Source: Alicycliphilus sp. UBA6560 (lineage in GTDB: Bacteria; Pseudomonadota; Gammaproteobacteria; Burkholderiales; Burkholderiaceae_C). Taken from it: a stretch of 64,000 bases of DNA. The position numbers were made by a program, and so were the translations under genes. This document shows, piece by piece, positions 30,654-41,652 of the stretch; within the stretch, counting starts at the first letter, position 1, and each line of letters opens with the position of its first letter. The stretch spans positions 930,001 to 994,000 of the forward strand of contig DJJU01000006.1 of assembly GCA_002434305.1 (NCBI GenBank), given 5' to 3'. The notes under the pieces are model-generated. The model saw nothing but the letters and a program-made list of their open reading frames with translations. It did no database searches and had not been told where the DNA came from.

Positions 30654-32270
30654 TCACTCCCACTCGATGGTCGCTGGCGGCTTGCTCGACACGTCGTAGG
30701 TCACGCGATTGATGCCGCGCACCTCGTTGATGATGCGGCTGGACACGCGCTTGAGCAGCGCGTACGGCAGCTCGGCCCAGTCGGCGGTCATGAAGTCGGT
30801 GGTCTGCACGGCACGCAGCGCGACGACGTAGTCATAAGTGCGGCCATCGCCCATCACGCCGACGCTCTTCACCGGCAGGAAGACGGTGAAGGCCTGGCTG
30901 GTCAGCTCGTACCAGCTCTTGCCCGTGGCCGGGCCCACCGTCCCCCGCAGCTCTTCGATGAAGATGGCGTCGGCGCGGCGCAGCAGGTCGGCGTATTCCT
31001 TCTTCACCTCGCCCAGGATGCGCACGCCCAGGCCGGGGCCGGGGAAGGGATGGCGGTAGACCATCTCGCGTGGCAGGCCCAGGGCCAGGCCCAGCTCGCG
31101 CACTTCGTCCTTGAACAGGTCGCGCAGGGGCTCCAGCAGCTTCAGGCCCAGCTGCTCAGGCAGGCCGCCCACGTTGTGGTGGCTCTTGATGGTCACGGCC
31201 TTCTTGGACTTGGCGCCGCCGGACTCGATCACGTCTGGGTAAATGGTGCCCTGCGCCAGGAACGTGACGCCCTTGTGCCCTCCTCCGGCAGCCTTGAGCT
31301 TCTCGGCTTCGGCCTTGAACACGTCGACGAACAGGCCGCCGATGATCTTGCGCTTTTGCTCGGGCTCGCTGACCCCGGCTAGCTTGCCCAGGAACAGCTC
31401 GCTTGCATCCACGCGGATGACGCGGGCGTGCAGCTTGCCGGCAATCATGTCCATAACCATGTCGCCCTCGTGCAGGCGCAGCAGGCCGTGGTCCACGAAC
31501 ACGCAGGTCAGCCGGTCGCCGATGGCACGGTGGATCAGGGCCGCCGCCACGCTGGAGTCCACGCCGCCGGACAGGCCCAGCAGCACTTCTTCGTCACCCA
31601 CCTGCTCGCGGATGCGCGCCACGGCCTCGTCCACGTAGTTGCCCATGACCCAGTCGGCCCGCGCGCCGCAGATCTCCAGCACGAAGCGCGACAGCAGTGC
31701 CGCGCCCTGCGGGGTGTGCGTGACCTCGGGGTGGAACTGCACGGCGTAGTAGTGCCGCGCCTCGTCGGCCATGCCGGCGATGGGGCAGGACGCGGTGGAG
31801 GCCATCAGCTTGAAGCCCGGCGGCAGCTCGGTGACCTTGTCGCCGTGGCTCATCCAGACTTTAAGCATGCCGTGGCCCTCGGGCGTGGCGAAGTCCTGGA
31901 TGTCCTTGAGCAGCGCCGTGTGGCCGTGCGCGCGCACCTCGGCGTAGCCGAACTCGCGGCTGTGCGAGCCCTCGACCTTGCCGCCCAGCTGCGTGGCCAT
32001 GGTCTGCATGCCGTAGCAGATGCCCAGCACGGGCAGGCCCAGCTCGAACACGGCATCGGGCGCACGGTCGTCCACCTCGTACACGCTGGCATGGCTGCCC
32101 GACAGGATCACGCCCTTCAGCCGCCCGTCGGCGGCGAACTGGCGCACCCAGTCGCTGGACACGTCGCACGGATGCACCTCGCAATACACCTGTGCCTCGC
32201 GCACGCGCCGGGCGATGAGCTGGGTGACCTGCGAGCCAAAGTCGAGGATGAGGATCTTGTCGTGTTGCAT
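30654..32270 (-). CDS. guaA: GMP synthase (glutamine-hydrolysing)
   Basis: GuaA converts XMP to GMP using ATP and glutamine, the last step of guanylate synthesis. The 538-residue enzyme has a class I amidotransferase domain (Cys85 in GICYGMQ, His in AVQFHPEVTHT). An ATP-pyrophosphatase domain follows with LSGGVDSS, then the dimerisation domain ending in TYDVSSKPPATIEWE. The start at 32270 (MQHDKILILDFGSQ) is the family start. guaB lies upstream on the same strand, separated by a strong terminator-like hairpin. Confidence 0.98.
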   Translation of the reverse strand: MQHDKILILDFGSQVTQLIARRVREAQVYCEVHPCDVSSDWVRQFAADGRLKGVILSGSHASVYEVDDRAPDAVFELGLPVLGICYGMQTMATQLGGKVEGSHSREFGYAEVRAHGHTALLKDIQDFATPEGHGMLKVWMSHGDKVTELPPGFKLMASTASCPIAGMADEARHYYAVQFHPEVTHTPQGAALLSRFVLEICGARADWVMGNYVDEAVARIREQVGDEEVLLGLSGGVDSSVAAALIHRAIGDRLTCVFVDHGLLRLHEGDMVMDMIAGKLHARVIRVDASELFLGKLAGVSEPEQKRKIIGGLFVDVFKAEAEKLKAAGGGHKGVTFLAQGTIYPDVIESGGAKSKKAVTIKSHHNVGGLPEQLGLKLLEPLRDLFKDEVRELGLALGLPREMVYRHPFPGPGLGVRILGEVKKEYADLLRRADAIFIEELRGTVGPATGKSWYELTSQAFTVFLPVKSVGVMGDGRTYDYVVALRAVQTTDFMTADWAELPYALLKRVSSRIINEVRGINRVTYDVSSKPPATIEWE

Positions 32271-32295
32271 GGTGGCTGGTCCCCGGGAGGGAGGG

Positions 32296-32340
32296 AGAAA
32301 GAAAGACAAAGGCCCGAAGGCCTGGGGTGGCTTCGGGCCT
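32296..32340 (-). terminator. Terminator or attenuator between guaB and guaA
   Basis: AGGCCCGAAG (32310-32319) pairs perfectly with CTTCGGGCCT (32331-32340). Read on the minus strand the 10-bp stem is followed by TTTGTCTTTCTTTC. It lies 17 bases after the guaB stop and 40 before guaA, so it should reduce read-through into guaA. Confidence 0.75.
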
Positions 32341-32356
32341 GTGGTTGGCGCTGCGC

Positions 32357-33832
<1,476 letters not shown>

Positions 33833-33917
33833 GTGATCAAGCTCCAAAAAAAGGATTGTACCCGCCGTGCGACAGCTCCGTGGCTGGCCGCCGAGCGCGC
33901 GGCTACACTGGCCCGCT

Positions 33918-34451
33918 ATGAAACGCAAACAGCTTTTCCTGCTCGCGCTGGCCTGCACCTGGGCCCTGGGCGCATCGGCGCAGTGGCAGTGGGTGGACAA
34001 GGACGGCCGCAAGGTCTTCAGCGACCGCCCGCCACCGCAGGACGTGCCGGACAAGAACATCCTGAAGCAGCCCACGCTGCGCGGCACACTGCCCGCTGCG
34101 GCTTCCGCGGCCGCCGCATCCACCACGGCGCAGCAAGACGAAGCGGCACCGGCCGCGGCCGCTGCTTCCGCCCCTTCCGCCGGGCGCGACCAGCAGCTGG
34201 AGGACAAGAAGGCCAAGGCCGAAGCCGCCGAGGCCGCGCGCAAGCAGGCCGAGGAGAAAGCCCAGGCCGAGCGCCAGGCCAAAGCCCGCGCCGAGAACTG
34301 CGCCCGCGCCCGCCAGTCCAGCGCCACGCTGGCTTCCGGCATACCGATGGCGCACGTCAACGCCCAGGGCGAGCGCGGCTTCATGGACGAGGCCACGCGT
34401 GCTGCCGAGCTGCGCCGGGCCCAGGCCATCATGGCATCGGACTGCAAATAA
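33918..34451 (+). CDS. DUF4124-domain periplasmic protein
   Basis: The 177-residue precursor has a Sec signal (cleavage after ASA, residue about 20) directly followed by the DUF4124 motif WQWVDKDGRKVFSDRPPPQDVPDKNI. An Ala-rich linker and a Lys/Glu/Ala-rich probable coiled coil (about 95-140) come next, and the protein ends in a conserved region with ARAENCARARQS and RGFMDEATRAAEL. DUF4124 proteins are common in Burkholderiales and have no proven role. It is divergent from guaB and has its own terminator. Confidence 0.9.
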   Translation: MKRKQLFLLALACTWALGASAQWQWVDKDGRKVFSDRPPPQDVPDKNILKQPTLRGTLPAAASAAAASTTAQQDEAAPAAAAASAPSAGRDQQLEDKKAKAEAAEAARKQAEEKAQAERQAKARAENCARARQSSATLASGIPMAHVNAQGERGFMDEATRAAELRRAQAIMASDCK

Positions 34452-34484
34452 ACGGCGCTGGCTACGCGCCGCCCCGCCCCAGCG

Positions 34485-34509
34485 AGCCACTGCCCTGCAG
34501 TGGCTTTTT
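34485..34509 (+). terminator. Intrinsic terminator after the DUF4124 gene
   Basis: AGCCACTG and CAGTGGCT form an 8-bp stem with a five-base loop, followed by a run of T. Confidence 0.85.
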
Positions 34510-34527
34510 CGTGGGCGAGAGGTTGTC

Positions 34528-34860
34528 TCAGTAGCCCTGCTTGGCGCCGGGGCGGCGCCGGGCAAACAGCCCCGCGGCGCGCGCGCCCTGGCTGGCAAAG
34601 CGCTGGCGCCGGGCGATCTTGGGGTCTACGGTCAGGGCGCGGCAGCATTCCACACGGTCGCCGTCGCGCAGCACGTCGCCCGGCTCAGCGCTGCGACCCC
34701 AGATGCCCAGAGCCAGCGCCACCAGATCCGCCTGCTGCAGCCCGGCGGCCTCCAGGGCGTGGGACACGGTGGCGCCAGGGGGCAGCCGTAGCTCCCACTC
34801 CCGCACCTGGCCCGGCTGCAGCGATGCGCTCACGGTCACCCGCAGCGAGGCATCAGCCAT
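34528..34860 (-). CDS. rnfH: RnfH family ubiquitin-fold protein
   Basis: The 110-residue member of the RnfH (UPF0125) family has a beta-grasp fold related to ThiS/MoaD. Landmarks are VTVSASLQPGQVREWELRLPPGATV, GIWGRSAEPGDVLRDGDRVE and CRALTVDPKIARRQRF. RnfH is usually paired with ratA, as here; its function is not settled. The start overlaps the ratA stop by eight bases, which implies coupling. An Arg/Ala-rich tail follows the domain. Confidence 0.92.
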   Translation of the reverse strand: MADASLRVTVSASLQPGQVREWELRLPPGATVSHALEAAGLQQADLVALALGIWGRSAEPGDVLRDGDRVECCRALTVDPKIARRQRFASQGARAAGLFARRRPGAKQGY

Positions 34861-35293
34861 AGACCTGCTCGGCGCGCTTGATGAAGGCGTCGACCAACGT
34901 GGCGGCGATGCGGTCGAATACCGGGCCGACCAGGGCCGCCAGCGTGCGGCTGTCGAAGCCGTAGCGCAGAGTCAGCTCGACCTTGCAGGCGCGCTGCGTG
35001 CCGTCGCCCACGGGGTGGAACTGCCAGTCGCCGTCCAGTTGAGAGAACGGGCCTTCGACCAGCTCCATCTTCACGCGCCGGCCGGCCTCGTGCGTGTTGC
35101 GGGTGACGAAGGACTTCTTGATTCCCCCGAGGGCGATGCCGACCTCGGCCGTCATGCCGGTCTCATGCTCGGTCAGCACGCGGGCGTGGTCGCACCAGGG
35201 CAGAAACTGCGGATAGCGCGCCACGTCGGTGACCAAGGCAAACATTTCTTCGGGGCTGTACCAGATCAGGACGGACTTGTTGACGGTTTTCAT
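34853..35293 (-). CDS. ratA: RatA-type START-domain protein (COQ10/PasT family)
   Basis: The 146-residue protein of the polyketide cyclase/COQ10 family has landmarks SVLIWYSPEEMFALVTDVARYPQFLPWC and GPFSQLDGDWQF. E. coli RatA/PasT was first reported as a toxin blocking 70S assembly and later linked to ubiquinone function and stress survival. A role in lipid or quinone handling is more likely than a true toxin. It precedes rnfH and is divergent from smpB, a conserved arrangement. The start at 35293 matches the family; no clear ribosome site is seen. Confidence 0.92.
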   Translation of the reverse strand: MKTVNKSVLIWYSPEEMFALVTDVARYPQFLPWCDHARVLTEHETGMTAEVGIALGGIKKSFVTRNTHEAGRRVKMELVEGPFSQLDGDWQFHPVGDGTQRACKVELTLRYGFDSRTLAALVGPVFDRIAATLVDAFIKRAEQVYG

Positions 35294-35401
35294 GAGGAGG
35301 CTGGGTGCTGGGATACGCCCCCTAAAATCGACGGCGCGAGACGACAAGCATTGTAGGGAAGGCGTTTGAATCTTCCGGTCCGCGCCTCATCTACGACACC
35401 C

Positions 35402-35875
35402 ATGGCCAAGAAACCTGATCCATCGCCCCGCATCGCCGAAAACAAAAAAGCGGCCTACAACTATTTCTTCGAGGAACGCCACGAGGCCGGCATGGTGCTG
35501 CACGGCTGGGAAGTCAAGGCGCTGCGCGAGGGCAAGGCGCAGCTGACCGACGGCTATGTGGTCATCAAGGAAGGCGAGCTGTTTTTGATCGGCTGCCAGA
35601 TCAACCCGCTCAAGACCGCCTCCACCCACGTCAGCCCGGACGCCGCGCGCACCAAGAAGCTGCTGATGCACAAGGACGAGATCCGCCGCCTGATCGGCAA
35701 GGTGGAGCAAAAGGGCTACACCCTGGTGCCGCTCAAGCTGTATTGGAAGGACGGGCGCGCCAAGTGCGAGATCGCCCTGGCCAAGGGCAAGGCCGAGCAC
35801 GACAAGCGCGACACCATCAAGGAGCGCGAGGGCAAGCGCGAGGTGGAGCGCGTCATGAAGAGCCGCCACCGCTGA
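35402..35875 (+). CDS. smpB: SsrA-binding protein SmpB
   Basis: SmpB binds tmRNA and brings it to stalled ribosomes in trans-translation. The 157-residue protein has the complete OB-like core (RIAENKKAAYNYFFEERHEAG, GWEVKALREGKAQLTDGYV, LYWKDGRAKCEIALAKGKAEHDKR). The basic C-terminal tail (KEREGKREVERVMKSRHR) enters the decoding centre. The start at 35402 is the family start. The tmRNA gene itself is not in this window. Confidence 0.97.
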   Translation: MAKKPDPSPRIAENKKAAYNYFFEERHEAGMVLHGWEVKALREGKAQLTDGYVVIKEGELFLIGCQINPLKTASTHVSPDAARTKKLLMHKDEIRRLIGKVEQKGYTLVPLKLYWKDGRAKCEIALAKGKAEHDKRDTIKEREGKREVERVMKSRHR

Positions 35876-35956
35876 GCGAAGCAAAACGGCCTTTTCTCCG
35901 ACACGCTCGACCGTACGGCCGCTCCACACTGCAGTGTTTTCACACAGGAGCGTGCC

Positions 35957-36352
35957 ATGAAATCTCTCGCAACCGTGCTGATGGCCAGCGCACTGCTGGC
36001 AGGCTGTGCCAACGGTGTGTTCTCGCATAAGACGGACACCGCGGCGCCCGACATGCCGACCCGCGCGGCCGATGGGCGCCTGATTGGTCCGAACGGCAAC
36101 ACTCTCTACACCTACGCCAAGGACAGCCAGGGAATGTCGGTCTGCAACGACCAGTGCGCTACCAACTGGCCGCCCCTGACCGTGGCGCCCAACGCCCGGC
36201 CCATGGGCGACTACACCATCGTTACGCGCGCCGATGGCACGCGTCAGTGGGCGTACAAGGGTCAGCCGCTGTATTACTTCGTGAAGGACACGCGCGCCGG
36301 CGACATGACCGGCGAAGGCGTCGGCGGCAACTGGCGCACAGTGCGCCCCTGA
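35957..36352 (+). CDS. Lipoprotein with secreted-repeat (COG4315-type) fold
   Basis: The 131-residue precursor has a lipobox LLAGC (Cys17). The mature part carries two short repeats of the predicted secreted-protein family: GNTLYTYAKDSQGMSVCNDQC with TNWPPL, and GQPLYYFVKDTRAGDMTGEGV. The VCNDQC cysteines probably form a disulfide. The function of these proteins is unknown; they are widespread as small cell-envelope lipoproteins. ACAGGAGCG precedes the start and a strong terminator follows. Confidence 0.88.
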   Translation: MKSLATVLMASALLAGCANGVFSHKTDTAAPDMPTRAADGRLIGPNGNTLYTYAKDSQGMSVCNDQCATNWPPLTVAPNARPMGDYTIVTRADGTRQWAYKGQPLYYFVKDTRAGDMTGEGVGGNWRTVRP

Positions 36353-36378
36353 CCCTGGGGCGCGAGTAGCGCGCAAAG

Positions 36379-36406
36379 GGCCACGCCAGCCGGCGTGGCC
36401 TTTTTT
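36379..36406 (+). terminator. Intrinsic terminator after the secreted-repeat lipoprotein
   Basis: GGCCACGCC and GGCGTGGCC form a 9-bp stem with a four-base loop, followed by six T. The minus-strand operon ending at 36411 converges on it. Confidence 0.9.
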
Positions 36407-36410
36407 CGCG

Positions 36411-37508
36411 TCAGCGCAGCGCCGCCAGCGGGTGGGCGTGCGCCGGCCAGGGGCTCTGGAAAAACGCCTGCACCAGCTCGGCCGGCACGTCTTCGACGCG
36501 CGCGGGGTTCCACTTCGGGGCATGGTCCTTGTCCACGGCCAGGGCGCGGATGCCCTCCACCGTCTCGCTTTGGCCCGGGCGCAGGTAGAAGCAGTGGCGC
36601 ACCATGTCGCGCTCCATGCGCAGGTCATCGGCCAGGTCCATGCCGCGGGCGCGGCGGATTTGCTCCAGCACCACGTGCAGCATCAGCGGCGAGCGCTTGC
36701 GCAGCATCTGTGCCGTGGCGCGCTCCCATTCACCGTCGGCCGCCTCCAGCGCCTGCACGATGGCAGTAGCGTCGGGCAATGCAAAATACTGGTCAATTTG
36801 GGCTCTAGCGCTTACCTGGCCTGCGCCAGCAGCTATAAATTTCGAAGCAACAAAGTCCTGCACGGCTTGGCCGCTGGCGAACTGCAGGGTGCCCAACGCC
36901 TCCCACACGCCCACCTGCTGGTCCGCAGGCAGCAGGCCGTCGGCCAGTTGGAAGGCGATGGCGTCCGCTGCGCCGATGGTCTCGCCCGTCAGGGCCAGCC
37001 ATTCGCCCACGCGCCCCGGACAGCGCGACAGGAAGTAGCCGCCGCCCACGTCGGGGAACAGGCCGATGATGGTCTCGGGCATGGCCATCTTGGTGCGCTC
37101 GGTGACGATGCGCAGGCTGCCGCCCTCGCTGATGCCCATGCCGCCGCCCATGACGATGCCGTCCATGAAGGCGATGTAGGGTTTGCCGAAGGTGTGGATC
37201 AGGTGGTTGAGGGCGTATTCCTCGGTGAAGAAGTCCTCCAGCTCGGGGTTGCCCGTGCTGCCCGCGGCGTGCAGGAAGCGGATGTCGCCGCCCGCACAGA
37301 AGGCCCCGAAGGCGCCCTCGCGCCCATTGCCGCGGATGGCCACGGCCAGCACCTTGTCGTCGTGCTGCCAGGCCAGCAGCGCAGCCATCAGGTCGCGCAC
37401 CATGGCCAGCGACAGCGCGTTCAGCGCCTTGGGCCGGTTCAGCGTGATGCAGCCGACCTGCCCCCGCACCTCGGCCACGATCTCGCCGCTCTTCATCTCC
37501 ATCGTCAT
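36411..37508 (-). CDS. Enoyl-CoA hydratase/isomerase family, 3-hydroxyisobutyryl-CoA hydrolase-like
   Basis: The 365-residue crotonase-fold enzyme is longer than plain hydratases and fits the 3-hydroxyisobutyryl-CoA hydrolase group of valine breakdown. Landmarks are CAGGDIRFLH (oxyanion hole), MGGGMGISEGGSLRI and PETIIGLFPDVGGGYFLSR, with the catalytic Glu of the hydrolases. The C-terminus ends in DKDHAPKWNPARVEDV. AAGGAG precedes the start at 37508, which overlaps the stop of the upstream DMT gene. Residues about 221-242 come from a dispersed repeat copy, between the core and the C-terminal helical domain. Confidence 0.88.
   Translation of the reverse strand: MTMEMKSGEIVAEVRGQVGCITLNRPKALNALSLAMVRDLMAALLAWQHDDKVLAVAIRGNGREGAFGAFCAGGDIRFLHAAGSTGNPELEDFFTEEYALNHLIHTFGKPYIAFMDGIVMGGGMGISEGGSLRIVTERTKMAMPETIIGLFPDVGGGYFLSRCPGRVGEWLALTGETIGAADAIAFQLADGLLPADQQVGVWEALGTLQFASGQAVQDFVASKFIAAGAGQVSARAQIDQYFALPDATAIVQALEAADGEWERATAQMLRKRSPLMLHVVLEQIRRARGMDLADDLRMERDMVRHCFYLRPGQSETVEGIRALAVDKDHAPKWNPARVEDVPAELVQAFFQSPWPAHAHPLAALR
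36783..36848 (-). repeat. Dispersed repeat copy inside the hydrolase gene
   Basis: Minus-strand (gene-sense) copy reading TATAGCTGCTGGCGCAGG, then AAGCGCTAGAGCCC. It is read in frame as about 22 residues (FIAAGAGQVSARAQIDQYF). Confidence 0.75.
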
Positions 37509-38419
37509 TGTTGTTGCTCCTTCCATCCAAGCAGTTCGTTGAAAACCAGTGCGGCGATGACCAGCGTGCCGCCCATCAAAACGGCGGCCGCCGGCTTCTC
37601 GCCCGCGCCCACCCAGGTCAGCAGGATGCCGAAAATGACCTCCAGCAGGCCCAGCAGGGCAATCTCGGGCGCCTTGAGCACGCGCCCGCAATAAACCACC
37701 AGCACGCAGGGGATGGCCAGCTGCACCAGGCCCAGCAGGGCCAGCAGCGCCAAGTCGCGCCCCGAAGCGGCAAACGGCAGCGCCCAGGGCAGCGTGGCCA
37801 GCGCCGACAGCGCCGCGCCGATGAACACCGCCGGCACCAGGTCCACCGCGTGGCCCTGCGTCTGGGCGCGCTGCACCACCGTCCAGTTGACGGCGGCGGC
37901 CACCGGAATGCACAGCGCCACGGCCAAGCCCAGGGGTGACAGGTTGCCAACCTCGGCTCCGTACATCCAGACGATGCCGGCGCCCGCCATGGCAATGGCG
38001 CACCAGGTGCGCGGCGCAATGCGGTGCCCGATGAACACCCGCGCCAACAGGGCGGTGAGCAGTGGCCCGGCGGCCATGGTAACCAGCACGTTGGCCACGG
38101 GCATGAGGGTGATGCCGACCATGAAGGCGGTGAACATCACGCTCCAGCACCCACCCGACAGCCACAGCGGCGCGCTGGCGCGCAGCACCGGCGCGAAGGC
38201 CGCTCGCCCGCGCAGGGCGGGCAGGATCACGGTCAGCGACAGCAGCATGAAGAAGCTGCGCCAGAAGGTGATCTCGAAGCTGCGTGCCTGCTCCAGGTGG
38301 CGCGTGACGACGCCGGCGATCGACCACATGAGCGCGGCGGCAGCCATCAGCCAGACCGCGCGGCCATGCGTGAGGCCGGCGGGCGTGGTGGCAGGAGGAA
38401 CGGTCAGCGTGCCGTCCAC
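37505..38419 (-). CDS. DMT-superfamily (EamA) transporter
   Basis: The 304-residue inner-membrane transporter has ten predicted spans in two EamA repeats (AVWLMAAAALMWSIAGVVTRHL; PLGLAVALCIPVAAAVNWTVVQRAQ). The substrate is unknown. It sits between typA (five bases upstream) and the crotonase-fold enzyme, whose start it overlaps by four bases, so it is probably read as an extension of the typA transcript. It is unrelated in detail to the DMT gene at 1700. Confidence 0.9.
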   Translation of the reverse strand: MDGTLTVPPATTPAGLTHGRAVWLMAAAALMWSIAGVVTRHLEQARSFEITFWRSFFMLLSLTVILPALRGRAAFAPVLRASAPLWLSGGCWSVMFTAFMVGITLMPVANVLVTMAAGPLLTALLARVFIGHRIAPRTWCAIAMAGAGIVWMYGAEVGNLSPLGLAVALCIPVAAAVNWTVVQRAQTQGHAVDLVPAVFIGAALSALATLPWALPFAASGRDLALLALLGLVQLAIPCVLVVYCGRVLKAPEIALLGLLEVIFGILLTWVGAGEKPAAAVLMGGTLVIAALVFNELLGWKEQQQ

Positions 38420-38423
38420 GGCA

Positions 38424-40253
<1,830 letters not shown>

Positions 40254-40273
40254 AACGTTGGTGCTGTCTGTGT

Positions 40274-41275
40274 TCAATGTGCCGCGCTCAAGGGGGTGTT
40301 GTGATCGGCGCGCGGCGCGCCTTGAAGGATTTGCTGGATCTCCAGCGGGCTGAGCAACCGGTCGGGGATCAACTCGCCGCCGCGCACGTGGGCCACGCCC
40401 AGCAGTGCGTGCGGCTGCTCGGCGTACACCGCCACGGCCGGCGCGTCGGGCCAGGGCCCGCGCCGGCGCAGCCCCGACAGGAAGCGGCCGGCCTCCTGCT
40501 CGTCCAGCGTGATGGTGGCGTGGCCGGCCAGCAGTGTCTGCGCCGGCTGCACCTGGGCCAGGCGCTGGTCCTCGTCCATGGCCTGCAGCTGCTCCAGGGT
40601 GATGCAGCGCTCCACGCCGAGGCCGCCGGTGTCAATGCGCCGCAGAAACACCAGGTGCGCGCCACAGCCCAGGGCTTGGCCGATGTCCTCGCCCAGCGTG
40701 CGGATGTAGGTGCCCTTGCTGCAGGTCACTCTTATTTTGATAGCTGCTTGCGCTTGATCTGTCTGCGTTAGAGCCAGATTCAGCTTGAAAATCTCGACAT
40801 CGCGCGCGGGCCGCTCCACCTCCAGACCGGCACGCGCGTATTCATACAGCGCGCGCCCATCCTTCTTCAGGGCGCTGTGCATGGGAGGCACCTGGCGGAT
40901 GGGACCAGTGAACTGCGCCTGCACGGCGGCCAGCCGCTCGGGGGTGAGCTGGGCCGGGTCGACCTGGCGCTGCTCGCGCACCTGTCCTTCAGCGTCGCCC
41001 GTGGTGGTGGTGGTGCCCAGCAGGGCGATGGCCTCGTACGTCTTGGGTGCGTCCAGCTGCAGGGCGCTGAACTTGGTGGCCGCGCCAAAGCACAGTGGCA
41101 GCACGCCCGAGGCCAGCGGGTCGAGCGTGCCGGTGTGCCCGGCCTTCTCGGCGCGCAGCAGCCATTTGGCCTTTTGCAGGGCGTCGTTACTTGACAAGCC
41201 CAGGGGCTTGTCCAGCAGCAGCACTCCGTGCACCGGGCGCCGCTGCACCCGGATGCGGGGAGCGCGCGTGGTCAT
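40274..41275 (-). CDS. truB: tRNA pseudouridine(55) synthase TruB
   Basis: TruB makes pseudouridine 55 in the T-arm of most tRNAs. The 333-residue protein has the catalytic Asp in GHTGTLDPLASGVLPLCFG, the motif YEAIALLG, KGTYIRTLGEDIG and a C-terminal PUA-like domain. Residues about 162-182 (EIFKLNLALTQTDQAQAAIK) are encoded by a dispersed repeat copy. They fall in the region just before the KGTYIR motif, where TruB proteins vary. The start overlaps the rbfA stop by four bases. Confidence 0.96.
   Translation of the reverse strand: MTTRAPRIRVQRRPVHGVLLLDKPLGLSSNDALQKAKWLLRAEKAGHTGTLDPLASGVLPLCFGAATKFSALQLDAPKTYEAIALLGTTTTTGDAEGQVREQRQVDPAQLTPERLAAVQAQFTGPIRQVPPMHSALKKDGRALYEYARAGLEVERPARDVEIFKLNLALTQTDQAQAAIKIRVTCSKGTYIRTLGEDIGQALGCGAHLVFLRRIDTGGLGVERCITLEQLQAMDEDQRLAQVQPAQTLLAGHATITLDEQEAGRFLSGLRRRGPWPDAPAVAVYAEQPHALLGVAHVRGGELIPDRLLSPLEIQQILQGAPRADHNTPLSAAH
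40730..40792 (+). repeat. Dispersed repeat copy inside truB
   Basis: Core ATAGCTGCTTGCGCTTGATC, then TGCGTTAGAGCC, antisense to truB, read through in frame. Confidence 0.75.
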
Positions 41276-41649
41276 CGTTCGTCGTCGTCCTTGGAACGCG
41301 AGGCCACGGCGCGCGCGATCAGCGCGTTCATGTCGGCCGCGCGCTCGGGCGTGCGGTCGTACACGAAGTGCAGCGTGGGCACGGTGTGGATATGCAATCG
41401 CTTGAACAGGCCGTTGCGCAGAAAGCCCGCGGCCTGGTTCAGCGCCTCCTGCGTGCCGTCGGCATCGCCCACGAGCACGCTGAAGAAGACCTTGGCGTGC
41501 GCGTAGTCGGGCGTGACCTCCACGGCCTGCAGGGTGACCATGCCGATGCGCGGGTCCTTCAGCTCGCGGATCAGTTCGGTCAGATCACGCTGGATCTGGT
41601 CCGCGACCTTGAAGCTGCGATTGGGCGTGGAGGACTTCTTCGCTGCCAT
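41272..41649 (-). CDS. rbfA: 30S ribosome-binding factor RbfA
   Basis: RbfA is a KH-fold factor for late 30S maturation and cold adaptation. The 125-residue protein contains RSFKVADQIQRDLTELIREL, DPRIGMVTLQAVEVTPDYAHAKVF and the HTVPTLHFVYDRT stretch. It starts three bases after infB ends and overlaps truB, the normal order of this operon. Confidence 0.97.
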   Translation of the reverse strand: MAAKKSSTPNRSFKVADQIQRDLTELIRELKDPRIGMVTLQAVEVTPDYAHAKVFFSVLVGDADGTQEALNQAAGFLRNGLFKRLHIHTVPTLHFVYDRTPERAADMNALIARAVASRSKDDDER

Positions 41650-41652
41650 GGC

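Noticed and set aside
34853..35293. RatA as part of a toxin-antitoxin system
   Set aside because: The ratA-rnfH pair is a conserved housekeeping arrangement, and the START/COQ10 fold points to lipid or quinone handling rather than a toxin module.
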